Origin: Denticeps clupeoides | Taxonomy: Eukaryota; Chordata; Actinopteri; Clupeiformes; Denticipitidae | NCBI RefSeq assembly: GCF_900700375.1 | Contig: NC_041711.1 | Span: 22,375,279-22,439,278, forward strand | Direction of reading: 5' to 3' | DNA length: 64,000 nucleotides | Shown here: piece after piece, positions 32,901-45,273 of the stretch | Numbering within the stretch: position 1 is the stretch's first letter | Layout of the letters: each line of letters opens with the position of its first letter | Position numbers and translations under genes: made by a program | The notes under the pieces: model-generated | What the model was told of the DNA's origin: nothing | Seen by the model: the letters and a program-made list of their open reading frames with translations, nothing else | Databases searched by the model: none

Positions 32901-35900
32901 CCAGTATGTTCTGTTTTTTTTAAGTAATGCAATTGTATTTAACCAAATTAATGTAGTGCACGTATCTATATACACAGAACAAGAATAGAAAAAAAATAGT
33001 TTTAGTCAAACCCATTTCACAATTAATAACAAGGTTATCTTATAGTTATATTGTTGTTACCATATAGACACAAGAACACTCTACATCTGTTCTTTTTCTT
33101 TGTCTTTTTCTCCCAGCCATCTGCTAACCAACAACCATGTATCTATGACCCACCACAAGTTTATTAAACAGTATATATTTTAATTTGTGTCATTTTAATT
33201 TTACATCTAATTCAAACAACGGAAGCAGAGATGAAGGCCCAAAGTCTGATTTAGGGACAAAGACCACCAATGTAAAAAACAAAAATGAAATAATGAGTTT
33301 TGTCTATATAGAATTTCTTCCAGGGACACAAAATCTACCATACTAAGAATGAGACCTGCAATACTTAGAAAAGGAAAACGGTCAACTAAGAGCTGGTTGG
33401 GGGTTTTTGTATTTCATATACAGTTGGGTTTTACTATAACCTTCAACATCATCATCATCATATTATTATTATTAATAATAATAATAATAATAATAATAAC
33501 TCAAAATATGACTTAATTTTCATAGTCTAATAATAAAATAAATAAATAAATTAGATATAGCATACCTGCACTTATTTTCAACATGAGTTGATTACTAGCA
33601 AGTGGGAATATTTGAGTCTAACCTTTTGAGGATGAATCTTCTTTTTGTTGCCGTTGGCACTGACATAATGGCAGTTGGCTTTGAGCCACGTGAGGTCCTG
33701 CAGGAGACTTTTGGCTGGTGGGCCATGCTCATGTGGAAGATAATGCAGGCCCACCAGCAGTCTGACCTGGGACTCATTGAGCAGATTCTTCCCACTGCAT
33801 TGCCTTCTCCCCTGAGCTTTGTCCCGTGGTGTCCTGGAAGCCCAGCTCTCCATTCGCATTCCCTTGTCCTTGCTGCTCACAGTGACCGCTGGGCTCTCAT
33901 TCCTGCTGTTTGGTTTTTGAGGAACAGCATGAGTAGGACAATGACCATCACAATCCTGGGGGGTTTTGGTTAGTGTTTTGATTGGCTGAGTACTCGTGGG
34001 GTCAGGTTTATCATCTGCACTTTCATTTCTTGACCTCATAGAGGGTCTGCAAGATCTGGTATCTGTAGGTCGGACCTGTCGACCTGGAACAAAATTGAGG
34101 GAAGAGTGGAGCAACCTTGAGATTTATTTTTCCACAAAATTTGCACTACCTGGTTGTAGGGGCTGGCTCAGCTCTTCCAGCCAATCTCGCAGTGCAGCAT
34201 TAAGGGCACGTTCTGGACAGTACTGTTCGCCCTCGTCTACGGTGGAAACAAACAATTTGAGATTTTCTATGAGTGATGCAGGCGTGGGAGAGTGCAATAC
34301 TAAACGTGTGATGTTAAACGAGAATCACAGCTTTGCCTTCTGCTACACACAAATAATCACACTTATGTTGCAAAAATTATCAGAATGGCTGAGACAAGAT
34401 AGACACTCAGAAAGATACTGTCAAAGCCAGGTCTGTTAAATAAAAAGCACCTTTAGACCTCATACACTGATGATAATTATTAAATTCTAAAACAGTTGGC
34501 AACAGGTCAATCTTTCATCATATATACATTTTCAGTATAGATTCTCAGTCATTAAGGTCAGATTTTCCAAGCTTTTTTTCATTATCTCCTTTCCTCACCC
34601 TTCCTCTCCTCTTTGCCAGCTTGGTGCCAGGTCCCCAATGTGTGCAGTGGGATGAAGTTTGCTTCAAACTCGCAGTTGGGATTCAGAAGGACCCCCGTTA
34701 AGTTTCCACAAAGACTCAGGGCACGACCTTTGTATGGTCCCAGGAATACACGTCGGGAGTCATAGTCGTTGGCATGGAGATTGTCCCACACCAGCGGGGG
34801 GCGCTGCAGCACTGTCTGTACCTCTGCCAGAGACTCAGAACTCAGTTCATGAGAGATCACTTTATTTCCTGTATGGACAAGAAATATAGTTTAAGGACCA
34901 CACCCACAGAGGCACATGAACTGAAGTTTACAAGGTGGATGGTGTTCAGAACTGAAGGCAGGAGGATAAAACTCCAAGTTAAAGTTTGCTTTTGTGTTAA
35001 CTTGTTTAATTGCTGGCTTTGTGGTTGCCTGCACTTGTAAGGGTTGCATAAAATCTTTTGTCTTACATTGCATTTCTGCCCAAGGTGATAATATAGAAAT
35101 AGAAGTGGGTAAGTGCATGGGACATACATTAAGTACTGTAACAGCACACACATGGGGCAGTGGTGGCCTAGGAGTTAAGGAAGTGGCCCCATAATCAGAA
35201 GGTTTCCAGTTTGAATCCCGATCCGCCAAGGTGCCACTGAGGTGCCACTAAGCAAAGCACCGTCCCCACACACTGCTCCCCGGGCGCCTGTCATGGCTGC
35301 CCACTGCTCACTAAGGGTGATGGGTTAAATGCAGAGGACACATTTCAATGTGTGCAACGTGTGCTGTGCTGCTGTGTATCACAACGACAATCACTTCATG
35401 TTTGGGATGTAAACAGGGAATACATGTGGCAGTGATGCAGTCAGTAGTTAATATCCAGAATAGGAAAAACTAAATATCTCAATTTCTATAATATTTGACC
35501 AGTTATGCATGCTCAAATGCTAATGTCTGTCAATAAAATAAAAAAAAAAACAATGTGGAGGAACGGGTATATCAGAAATTACCTCAACACATGACTTCCC
35601 TATCCCAGTAGAAAAAAGACTTACCAGTCCAAATAATAGACACACCAGGCAGAAGCTCCTCCCCAACAGTCTGCAGGTATGGTGATTTACTCACACTGGG
35701 AGAGCAAATAGAGCTACAATACTCTAGAAGATGAGAGAAGCACAGATATAAGCACACTTCTACATATTTAAAACCTTAAAAATTTTAATGTTCAGTATTT
35801 ATCAGATGCGCTTACCCAGAACGACTAACAATCAGTAGTTACAGGGACAGTCCCTCTGGAGCAACTCAGGGTTAAGTGTCTTGCTCAGGGACACAGTGGT

Positions 35901-37453
35901 AGTAAGTGGGGTTTGAACCTGTGACTTTGTGCTCTTCTGGTTCATAGGAGAGTGTGAGTGCGTTACCCACTAGGCTACGACCACCCTATATTTTAGCAAT
36001 ATAAATGCACAACTGCATTTCCAGAACATAACTATTCTTCCAATGTTATGTTTCATTTCTATACTTTTACATTCCATGTTGTTGGTCATCATCTTAATCA
36101 CGCAAAGAAATCTGTGGGACATTTGTAAAGTGATTCCCACAGCCTCCACCGGAGCAATCTGACAAGGTATGAAACAACCGCAACTCTGAACAACAAACAC
36201 CTAGTCAATACAAATCTTTTATTGTGGCAATATCTGATCCCATTTTCCCACTTTAAACAAAAGTTAAAATACTTAAATCGGTCCAACTCATAACACAGTC
36301 AAACCCCACATACGCAGACCAAAAAGCATCATTACCTGTTGGACAGAAAAGGAAGACAGACGGCTCCCCCAGGAAACAGAACACTTCGTTGGCCACTGAG
36401 ACCTGGGCGTGGGCGAAGGAGGAGAAGGTCTCAGTGTCAGCCTGGCACATGGAGTGGTCAATGTCATCAAACAGGATGGCAAACGCCTGGCACCCTAAAT
36501 CAGCCACCTGATAGCGAAAATGAGAAAAGACCCAGTGAATGACAGCGCATAGTTAAATCATATAACTAAACATCACAAAATGATAAAGTCAATATGACAG
36601 TGACTTCACTTTTCACTTTAATATTAATTAAACATCTGAAAATAATGCTGCATGCATTGCCAAGATGTTTCTGTATTTCTGACACTTTGCAGTCACCAAG
36701 GCAATTTTAGTTGGTCTGCAAAAAGACATAACAATTGTATCAGTGAGGAGCAGCATGATTATTTTCTGTGAAAAAAAGTTAACTTCCAACAGATTCTAAT
36801 CCAGATCAGAGGTCCAGTACGTTGGAAGGACATCTGACCTCACCTGTCTGAGCTTTCGCTTTAACAGGCTGACATCATAGGAGCTGGAAAATACAATGTC
36901 CTGCCCCGGAGAGATTGAGTAGACAAAGCACAAGCCCCTGCTCTTAGCCTCCAAGATCAGAGCCTTCACATGGACTACAGGAAAAGAAAGAAGAGTTAAT
37001 GACTAGTGAGTAGGGCGCCAAATCAATTTATTGACTGGCAAAAAGGTGAAATAACTCAGCACTCAGCAGCTCCAGCAACTCTGGTCTCAGTAATCACACA
37101 AAAAACCACTCTAAAAGTGTGAGCTCTGCCCCTCAACCTCACCCTCCTCCTCTCCTGTGTACAGCTCTCTCCACAGCAGTCGGTGCTTCAGGTCATCTTT
37201 AGGACCATAGAGGTACGTGTTCAAGCCCCAGTTCTGCATCCTGTGTGGGAATTCACAGAAAGCAAACAATTTCATCTTCATCTTGTTTCACGATTGTAGA
37301 CAATGATGCTCAAAGACACAACCCATCTTACCCAGAGGTATTATTACAAGAATTAATCTTATTTGGGGTGTTACTAATATTTGGCATGGCCACTTTCCTC
37401 AAGCAAACCGAAGGCTAGGTGGATTGGTGACACAGAATAGTTTGTAGGTGTGT

Positions 37454-37508
<55 letters not shown>

Positions 37509-38273
37509 ACTGCAGTGGCCTGGTACCCTGCCCTGGGTGAGTCCCCTCCCTTTGCCAAGTGTCCCAGGATGGACTTTGGCAGCCATGAACCTGAGTTAAT
37601 GCTACAGCCCACACAAATGCACGGAGAATGGAATCCTACACCAGTACTGTATGAAATGATACATTTAATCAACCAGTTTGCACCTGACGGTTGCATATAG
37701 ATGTTTTTAAAAAGACATTGTGTTATTACACTGGTACTGTATACTGCATGTACTGTAATATTATAGTGGAACATCTGTACTGCCAATACTACACTCTTTT
37801 GGGGCGTGTTTGATTTGTATCACAATTATAACCAGAAAGCCTTAGATTAATATTTTAAAAGATTTGACATTGGATGTTTGATAATCCTCCTTCAAGGCAG
37901 GTGAGTGAGCATTGCTTACCACCGAAACAGGACCTTCCTCTGGTCCATGGACCACGGTCGGCCATAGAACCCTGTGAAAGGGAACGAAATAAAGCTGTAG
38001 GAGGTAACGGATATAAATAAAACACCTGTCCCCGAGGCCCGCTCCCTCCCTCCATCCCCCCATCTCTCTCGCTTCCTCTCTCCCACTCCGGTCCCTCACA
38101 CAGACCGGACCCCCAGTGTGTGTCCGTGAGTAGGGCAGCGGAACAGAAATGGGTCAGAAGTCTCCGAAGACCACATCGAAGCCGACGGGCATGTGGGGAG
38201 GCCGAGATCGCACGACCCGCTGGCAGCAGCTCTGCCAACTAAGGACTAGGCACTGAGGAGTAGATGCCTCCTG

Positions 38274-38306
<33 letters not shown>

Positions 38307-38509
38307 CATGATTATGATGATGCTTAAATGATTCTGTACGCTTTAGATATATCAGTCTGTAGGCTCAATATAAAAATCCTCCTGACATAAACGAACATAT
38401 TTCCTTATGCATATTTTAATAACTAGAACTGAATAAACAGATAGGATTAATAAATCGTTTCCGAATTACCTTCCACAACGCCACACAAAAAGGCGCTCCT
38501 CTCCTCCAT
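29976..38509 (-). CDS. O-GlcNAcase (OGA family, likely oga-like paralogue)
   Basis: Removes O-GlcNAc from nuclear and cytosolic proteins (GH84). Exons: 38509-38470, 37971-37920, 37240-37143, 36974-36844, 36507-36336, 35723-35625, 34868-34599, 34236-34150, 34083-33623, 32484-32310, 32119-32066, 31989-31904, 31430-31326, 31141-31050, 30931-30736, 30623-30464, 30112-29976, giving about 804 aa (human OGA 916). The catalytic domain keeps [22 protein letters not shown], the AILFDDID pair of catalytic aspartates, [16 protein letters not shown] and NPNCEFEAN. The linker (34083-33623) is shorter and unlike human. It is followed by the stalk ([34 protein letters not shown]) and a C-terminal pseudo-acetyltransferase domain ending DGVVLGRLL. 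It lacks the low-complexity N-terminus of human OGA. Substantial divergence suggests the fish-specific oga-like copy rather than canonical oga, which cannot be settled here. Confidence 0.93.
30186..30318. repeat. Short palindromic MITE-like repeat
   Basis: In the last intron of the O-GlcNAcase gene. The left end CCAGGGCTCTCCGACCCTGA and the right end CAGGGGTGGAGGACCCTGG are roughly inverse to each other. This is the pattern of a widespread fish foldback element. Superfamily not determined. Confidence 0.5.
31565..31799 (-). mobile_element. SINE family A, reverse orientation
   Basis: In intron 12 of the O-GlcNAcase gene. Read on minus: GGGGCAGTGGTGGCCTGGTG head, degenerate B box, CTGCTCCCCGGGTGCCTTTC and a CAATTATCACTTTCACTTCA tail. 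Confidence 0.85.
33463..33502. repeat. (ATT/AAT)n microsatellite
   Basis: Trinucleotide ATT units turn into AAT units in intron 9 of the O-GlcNAcase gene, giving an imperfect inverted repeat. Confidence 0.85.
35154..35400 (+). mobile_element. SINE family A
   Basis: In intron 6 of the O-GlcNAcase gene. GGGGCAGTGGTGGCCTAGGA head, B box GTTTGAATCCCGATCC, a GGTGCCACTGAG segment present twice, CTGCTCCCCGGGCGCCTGTC and tail CACAACGACAATCACTTCAT. Confidence 0.9.
35788..35988 (-). mobile_element. SINE family B, reverse orientation
   Basis: In intron 5 of the O-GlcNAcase gene. On minus it reads GGTGGTCGTAGCCTAGTGGG (A box) and CACAGGTTCAAACCCC (B box), then the body, ending at GCGCATCTGATAAATACTGA. 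Confidence 0.85.
37410..37612 (+). repeat. Dispersed repeat carrying a (GT)n core
   Basis: In intron 2 of the O-GlcNAcase gene. A flank GGCTAGGTGGATTGGTGACA precedes about 26 GT units (37455-37507), and the right flank contains GGCCTGGTACCCTGCCCTGG. This is the arrangement of a common fish repeat in which the microsatellite is part of the element. Confidence 0.6.
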
Positions 38510-40903
38510 CTCGGCGTTTCCAGCGGAATCGGTCACACGCCCCGGCCTCCCACCACCCCCTCCATCCCCGGAACCCACGGTCCACTCGGCACAACGCGTC
38601 AGCTGCGGGGCAGATCTACGGCAGGCGCCTCGATCTGGTTCCCGCGAAGCCCCGCCACCATCCGAGCGTCTCCTCTCTCCACCTCCGTGGGTGTGAGTGG
38701 ACGGTCACGCAGCGTGCGCCACGCAGCGCCGCTCGCTGGTAACGCAGTTCACGGCCGTGGGCGCTCCAGAGACGGGGCACAACCTGGGGGACACTCAGCT
38801 AAACTGTCACACGCCATCGAAGAAAGATGACAATTAAAACATTCATCTAATACCAATACATATCATAAATGTCACATAACAGAAGTGACTTTGGACTGAA
38901 ACGAATTAATTTCAAGAGAAATTAATCCCCTGTGTACAGTCGTTTGCACCCTTTTTTTTAAGACAGTTTATTCCGTATTTGCAGGATAGATGTATAATCA
39001 CTTTAAGGTATTGTGACTTCAATTTCACTTCAAAATACAAAAAGAACTTAATACAATAAAAACAAATACATAATAAAAAGAACAAACAAATAAACACTTA
39101 AATAATACCATTGTCATGACCCGGACCGGCAGGGGTTACTCCGGATCCGGAGTCCGGACCGGAGTTTCATGTTCGTCCTGTGTAATGTTCCCTGATCGTG
39201 TTCACCTGGTGTATATTTATCTAATTGTATAAAACTATCCTGTTCGTATCTGTTCGCCGTCGGGTTATTGTGCGTGTTGATGTTCCCTTGTCTCGTGTAG
39301 CTTGTATTAAACCCCTGTCCTGTGATCGTGCGAATGTCCAGCCCACCCGTGACAACCATAATTCTATAATAAAGACGTGTCATTTGGAACAAACACATAC
39401 ACACAAAAACCCCAACAGAACCAAGACCATTTTTAAGAATTATTTAGAAATATTAAACTTCTTTTTAAATATTTTTCTTTAGATGACCCGTCCAGACCCT
39501 TCAGGGTGCGAGGCCCTCTCCTGTACCCTCTCCTTTCCGGTCAGGGGATGGAGGAGACCATGGCACAAGCTTGTGGTCAGTTAACATTGCAGGGTTGAAT
39601 TGGACATGTGTTTCAGCTCCAGTGATGACCGGCTGTTTTTTTTTTATGAAATCCACAGTGCCACGCAACATAAAAATGTTTCCATGGCCTTTTGAGGAAC
39701 AACAGTACTGTATTTGCCATCCTTCTGTTTGCACCAATTTTTTAAGAACCGTTCCCTGGTGTTTAAATGGCATTAGACTCCTCCCTACTTAGTTATATTG
39801 TCACACATGCATTTCATATGGTGCCAACAATCCTGAAACATCTATTTAAAAACAGATTTCTTTTAAGAAGAATTTTTGTAACATATTCCAACCAGTTTTA
39901 CTCATGTTTAAAAGGGGTGCAAAATAGTGAAGGGCATGGTGTTTATTGTACGAGAAAGTGTCAAATAAGGTCAGCATGGTATAAAAAATATTAATGGAGG
40001 AAACTCACATACACCTACACATAGGCATACCAAGCTTGTGGAATCATAATAATTGAGGCTGTAATTGTTGCCAAAGGTGCATTAAAGTATGGAGCAAAGG
40101 CTGCGAACACTTATGTGTGATTTCTTCCGATTTTTTTAATTACATTCTTTTTTTCCAAAACCTTAGGTAAACTTTTTTCATGTTGTCATTATGGGGTGCT
40201 GTGTGTAGAATTCAGAGGGAAAAAAATATTTAATAAATTTTGGAATAATGCTGTAATATAACAAAATTCTTGTTATGCAGTGTCATTTAGAGTACATAGT
40301 TAAACTACAGTACACATCAATAAGACAGAAGACACCTGAACTTTTATATTTATGCAAGTTTCACTGTTTTTATTTGAGTGTAAACCAGCCATACTGATGT
40401 AAAACTGATGTGAGTCAAGAGAGCCATACGAAATAAATAAGAGACAGGCACCTGACAAAGGATACATTTCTAAACAGTTTTTGCATAGAACAAACTGACC
40501 ATACATTTATTAAGAATTGAGAAACACACAAATGAACACAAATTAACATGAAACAAAACAACCAAGTCACTCTTGCTGCCTTCCCGAATTAACATTTAAT
40601 GTGTCTTATTTGTACTATTATTGTCTGTGATAATGACGACATAACACAGTGTCTATTACCTGCCACAACGGCTCACGCTAAGGCTAATTCTGAATGAAGA
40701 AATTGGGCAAATACTGAAGTCAGTCAACGCTCTCTTTGACCAAAGGATCACTGAACTTTTTTTTTTTTTTTCCACAGTCATTTGTTTTTGTTATTTAATT
40801 ACAAATGGGAATTCTTATATTAATCAGTCCCAAACAATAAGTAGTTGTGTTGTGAATTCTTTTTTATGACTGAATTGCAGTTATTACTGTAGCTTTTAGA
40901 CTT
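38510..40903. other. Spacer between the O-GlcNAcase gene and brap
   Basis: Bases 38510-38790 are GC/CpG-rich and should be the O-GlcNAcase promoter and 5' UTR. A solo LTR follows at 39112-39354. 39480-40900 is AT-rich with no recognisable gene and includes the brap 3' UTR next to 40903. Confidence 0.6.
39112..39354. mobile_element. Solo LTR, probably Ty3/Gypsy-type
   Basis: A 243-bp element that starts TGTCATGACC and ends CCCGTGACA (TG...CA, with short inverted ends TGTCA/TGACA). It is flanked on both sides by the perfect 5-bp duplication ACCAT (39107-39111 and 39355-39359). It has no internal coding region, so it is the product of LTR-LTR recombination, a fossil. The intact target duplication suggests it is not very old. 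Family assignment rests on length and duplication size only. Confidence 0.75.
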
Positions 40904-43900
40904 CTATTTTCCTCTTTTACCACGCCCCTTCCTGCCACCCAGCTTGCCTGAGCCGAGGTTGGAGGTGCTTGGTTGGGCCGGAGCAGGGGCAGAGGCAATG
41001 TTTATCTGCCCCTCCTGGATCTCCTGCCGGGCTTCTGCGGGCATCTGGTTGATTTGTTGCTGTGTCTCCAGGTAGAACATGACATCACGCAACTGCTCCT
41101 GCAGCTCGGAAATCTGGCTTTCCTTTTGCTGGGTGACGTTCTGGCCACGGCGCTCCTCCTCCTGCAGCTGTGCCTGCAACTCCATCTGATTTGCCCGCAG
41201 ACAGCGGTTCATCTCCCGCTCCTCCTGGAGCTCCTGCGTCAGCCGAGTGACACGGGTACCAAGCTGTGTGCACCTAACCAAAACACAGAAAACTGTTCAT
41301 GATGTAAATAGCTCACAAATCCTAACATTCTCGGTGTTGTTCACTCAGAGCAACAGGGGGCAGTGGTGGTCTAGCAGGAAAGGAAACGGACCCGAAATCA
41401 GAACGTTGTAGGTTCGAGTCCTAAGACACTGCTCCCCGGGCACCTGTCAGGGCTGCCCACTGCTCACTAAGGGTGATGGTTAAAAGCAAATGACACATTT
41501 CGTTGTGTCACCGTGTGCTGTGCTGCAGTGTTTCACAATGACAATCACTTCGATAAAATTCCACTCTTAAATCCTGATACTTTAATGGACGGACATGCTT
41601 CAATGAATAGAACACAACCAGTGATTTCAGACATTAGCTACATTAATCAATCAAAAAGTGAACTTCTTACATGTCTTTACAGGAAAAAATAAATTATCAG
41701 GCTTACTTTTTCTCCACAGACTGTTTATCTTTGGTTAACTCATTCAACTTGCGCTCCAGACTGTCACACTTCTCAATAGTCTCTTTAAATTTGGACTTCA
41801 TATTATTGATCTGCAACACAGAAGACAGGCACAAAATATTGCAAAGTCATTCTAGATCAAAACAATACACGGTCATAATCGCAATTACCTCCTCAGCGGT
41901 GTCTTTTTCGAGGTGAACTATTTTGTTTTCCCAGTAAACACGCTGGGATTCCAGTTGACTGGTCAGAAGGTAGGAGTACTGGAAAGAAAATAACAATTAT
42001 TTTATTAACCCTCAACTCTGTAACAAATTGTAGTGCATTTCTACCTCTAGCTGTAGTGCGTCAATTTTCTCGTCCTGACAAGTGTCCCCTTCACACTCGT
42101 ACTGCACCATCTTTCCATCCGTCTTACTGGCCACCAGGCGGTGGACGTAGTTATCTTCCCAACACAAAGAAAAACACACAATTTCTCAGACCTAACTGCA
42201 CAGAGTCACGACACCACATGCATAGCTAGATTATGCTACCTCCAGCATAGTCCCACACACGGTGGTTGGTCAGCTGCATGGCATACGTGTGCTGGGTCTC
42301 CTCAAAGTGCTTGTAGGCATGGCGGCTGACGTAGCGACCACAACCAATGTGACCACAAATCAGGCAGATCCAAAGGTTCTGACAAAAAGAAAATTACGAA
42401 CACTCAGCAGCCGGGTCAGCACGTTGTAAAAGGTCAGGGGTCGCACAGGTCTCTCCTTCACCTCCTGAACTCCACACTCAAAACACTTGTTTTCTTCCAC
42501 TGGCTCTGGCGTTTGGCAGTATCGGCACACAGGACACCTGTGAAAGTGGACATGAGACAGTGAAAGGCTTAAATACCGGCCATTAATGCACAGCAAATGT
42601 CAAAAAACACAGTTAGCAGTTTTATTGTCAGTATTTTTACAAACAGGTGAATGCCATATTGTTTACATGGTCTGGTTAAAAAAAAAAAAAAAGCAAACCG
42701 TAAACAAAGGCATAAAGCAAAGCACATGGCAAAAAGTCTAAAAGCTGGAAGAAAATGCTCAGCTGCATTCCAATCAAATGTTTTTAATTTTGTCTGATGG
42801 GCCTGATGGGAATTTTGCCTGATGGGCCTGATGGGAATTACAGCACAGGTGAAGGGTGCCCAGGCAACAGCCAAAAGAAGGACTCACGAGGCATCCTCCC
42901 ATCGCTGCAGACACTGGCTGTGAAAGCTGTGGTTACACAGGGTGGTCAGAACTCCGTTCACCGACTCATCCATACGCTCTAGGCACACCGTGCACTTGGG
43001 CAGTTCGGTCAGGTCCATCACTGGCAAGCTGGCCCCCTTCAAAAGACAAGTTGATCACTGATGATGATACGCAAGGCAATTGCTAACAACTTGCAGTACT
43101 GACTGCATGCTCAAACAAATGCTAAATGTTCCAGATGGAGATGAGAGAAAGACAGATGAAACAAATAAGCCACTTCATTATTTATGTTGTATATTTAATA
43201 TTTTACTATATTTTAGATAATACAGCAACTAGACCATACCTCTTCAGACTTGATGACTTCTGCTCTCTCCACATAGATCAGCTGACACACAGCATCCTCT
43301 ATGGAGTTAAATTGCCGACCGTTGCAGGCTGTGTAGAAGCTATCTGCATCAGCCTGTGATCAGTGATGAATAAGCAAGGAAAACTGAGAAAAAAGTGGGG
43401 TGGGGTTTAAAACCATGTCTATTAAACAGTACCAGTTGCCAGAAATTCACCTGGGTGCTGAATTTGATCAGTGCCATGTACTGGTTGGGAGTGGAGTCTC
43501 GGATGATCTTCATGTGTTCCATGACATCATGAAAAGGAGCAACAAACTTCATGAGGTCATGGCTTGTCATGGTGGCCGGCACAGTGAGAACACAAATCAT
43601 GGCACTGCGCCTCACATCCTCCGTCAAAGATGTCATCTTACTGCGTCGGTTGCAAAAAGAAATAAATGTCAGTACAAAAACGCTTTTGTGACAAATAAAA
43701 CATTGTCTTTTAGTCAGCTATATTTGCTTCGTGTGAAAATTATATGGCTAGTTATTCGTAATAATTTATTTGTGTGTATTTATGTCTCATAAAACTGTAG
43801 TTTTTTTGTCAAATGAGGCACATTTGAGTATATATGTATTTTTGGGGCAGTGGTGGCCTAGTGGTTAAGGAAGCAACCCCTTAATCAGAAGGTTGCAGGT

Positions 43901-45273
43901 TCGAATCCCGATCCGCCAAGGTGCCACTGAGGTGCCACTGAGCAAAGCACCGTCCCCACACACTGCTCCCCGGGCGCCTGTCATGACTGCCCATCAAGGG
44001 TGATGGTTAAATGCAGAGGACACATTGTGTCACCATGTGCTGTGCTTCATTGAGATCTGAGACACTTCACTTTCAGCACGAGAAGATGCTAACAGCAGCT
44101 CGCAGGACAAATTTCACTGTGTGCACTCTGTGCACTGTGTGCTGTGCTGCTGTGTATCACAAGTGACAATCACTTCACTGTGGGGTGAAAAGTAATCTTG
44201 AACAGAGACTGGTGAGGCAAAATAGCAGCTTTAGAAAAGGATTCCGTGCAACAAAAGACCCACTTTGTTTTGTAAAGGTGCATAATGCCATGCACGATCT
44301 CCACTGATGGGTTGCCACTGAAGAAGGAGATTTGCTCTGGCAGCTGTTTGGACGGTGAGTCGGGTTCATTTCCACCGTCGCTGGCCTCTTTGCCACTTCT
44401 ACTAGAGGGTCTGTCGTTTGTGGCCGGGGCAGCCTGCTTGCCATCACCAGAGACCCCAGTCTCATCTCCACTGTTTTCTGTAGATTTTACAAATTATATG
44501 TTTAAATTGTTCAAACACTTGAGTAAGCTATACAGACGTTCACTGCATACACTGTATCACTGCTTCGAACCTGACATGGGTCTGATGGTTTCAATCATCA
44601 TGTCAGTCATTGCCCTGCTCCCAATGTGCTGGTGCAGAACTGCGGCTTTCTCAAGATTGGACTTTCCGCTCAAGGAAACTTTAGCAGAACCCAGAGCCAT
44701 CTCTTGAACTTCCTCTTCCGACATACTCCGATCTAGAGAACACCAAGAGGACGTGATTTTTCATCATACAATATAGATGCCAGTTATTCTGACTCAATAC
44801 AATAATTAAAATACGGACTGCCTTGGTTGAACTAATATCAGATTTGTTAACAATCCGAGCTACTTCTGGTTTAAAAAAAGGACTCCAGAACTGGATGTGT
44901 TGTGCATTGGGCCAAAGATGCTACCTTTCCTTAAAATGAACGAAAAAAAAAAATTATAATCATGGTGTTGTGGTTAAGAGCCACCTAGATCGATTTCTCT
45001 AAACAGAATATTACAAATCAACTTATAGCTTACTGCTGCATGATAGATTTGTTGTGTGCTTTCCGTCTGCCAAATACTGCTAGATGATTAACATCTGCGT
45101 AGAAAGCACGTCACAAGACAGGCCCAAGCACCAGCTACATTAGGCAGACATTTTCACAACACTATTTATCGAATGCATGACAGTGTTCACTCACCGGCAC
45201 AGTACTGAAAACCCAGCGGGAACAGAGACTGGTCAGCCAGCTCCAGGCGGATCACCACCAGTGAGACACTCAT
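40904..45273 (-). CDS. brap: BRCA1-associated protein (RING E3 ligase, IMP)
   Basis: Cytoplasmic ubiquitin ligase that retains nuclear-localisation-signal proteins and modulates Ras-MAPK signalling. Exons: 45273-45195, 44732-44571, 44477-44264, 43640-43451, 43353-43240, 43036-42888, 42537-42462, 42378-42240, 42154-42045, 41978-41889, 41810-41707, 41273-40904, giving 598 aa (human 592) with all phases consistent. Domains: N-terminal [16 protein letters not shown]; an RRM-like BRAP2 domain ([35 protein letters not shown]); a C3H2C3-type RING ([11 protein letters not shown]...[13 protein letters not shown]...CPVCRYCQ); a UBP zinc finger ([20 protein letters not shown] to [17 protein letters not shown]); and a long coiled coil. 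It ends in a basic tail [10 protein letters not shown]. Introns 3 and 11 hold family A SINEs; intron 6 holds a small tandem repeat. Confidence 0.97.
41350..41558 (+). mobile_element. SINE family A
   Basis: In brap intron 11. Head GGGGGCAGTGGTGGTCTAGC, B box GGTTCGAGTCC, an internal deletion of the repeated GGTGCCACTGAG part, then CTGCTCCCCGGGCACCTGTC and tail CACAATGACAATCACTTCGA. Confidence 0.88.
42790..42842. repeat. Two-copy tandem repeat in brap intron 6
   Basis: Two imperfect units containing CTGATGGGCCTGATGGGAAT; each unit is itself built from a doubled CTGATGGG. Confidence 0.85.
43843..44180 (+). mobile_element. SINE family A with duplicated tail
   Basis: In brap intron 3. Head GGGGCAGTGGTGGCCTAGTG, B box GGTTCGAATCC, body, then two successive tail-like segments, each with the TGTGCTGTGCT motif; the second ends GTGACAATCACTTCACTGTG. 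The extra tail makes this copy about 90 bp longer than the others. Confidence 0.85.

Noticed and set aside
37399-37786. ORFs with long His-Thr repeats
   Set aside because: Translation of a (CA)n/(GT)n microsatellite.
40973-41302. Leucine-rich plus-strand ORF of 109 codons
   Set aside because: Antisense shadow of the brap coiled-coil exon; CTC/CTG runs arise from GAG/CAG codons on the real strand.
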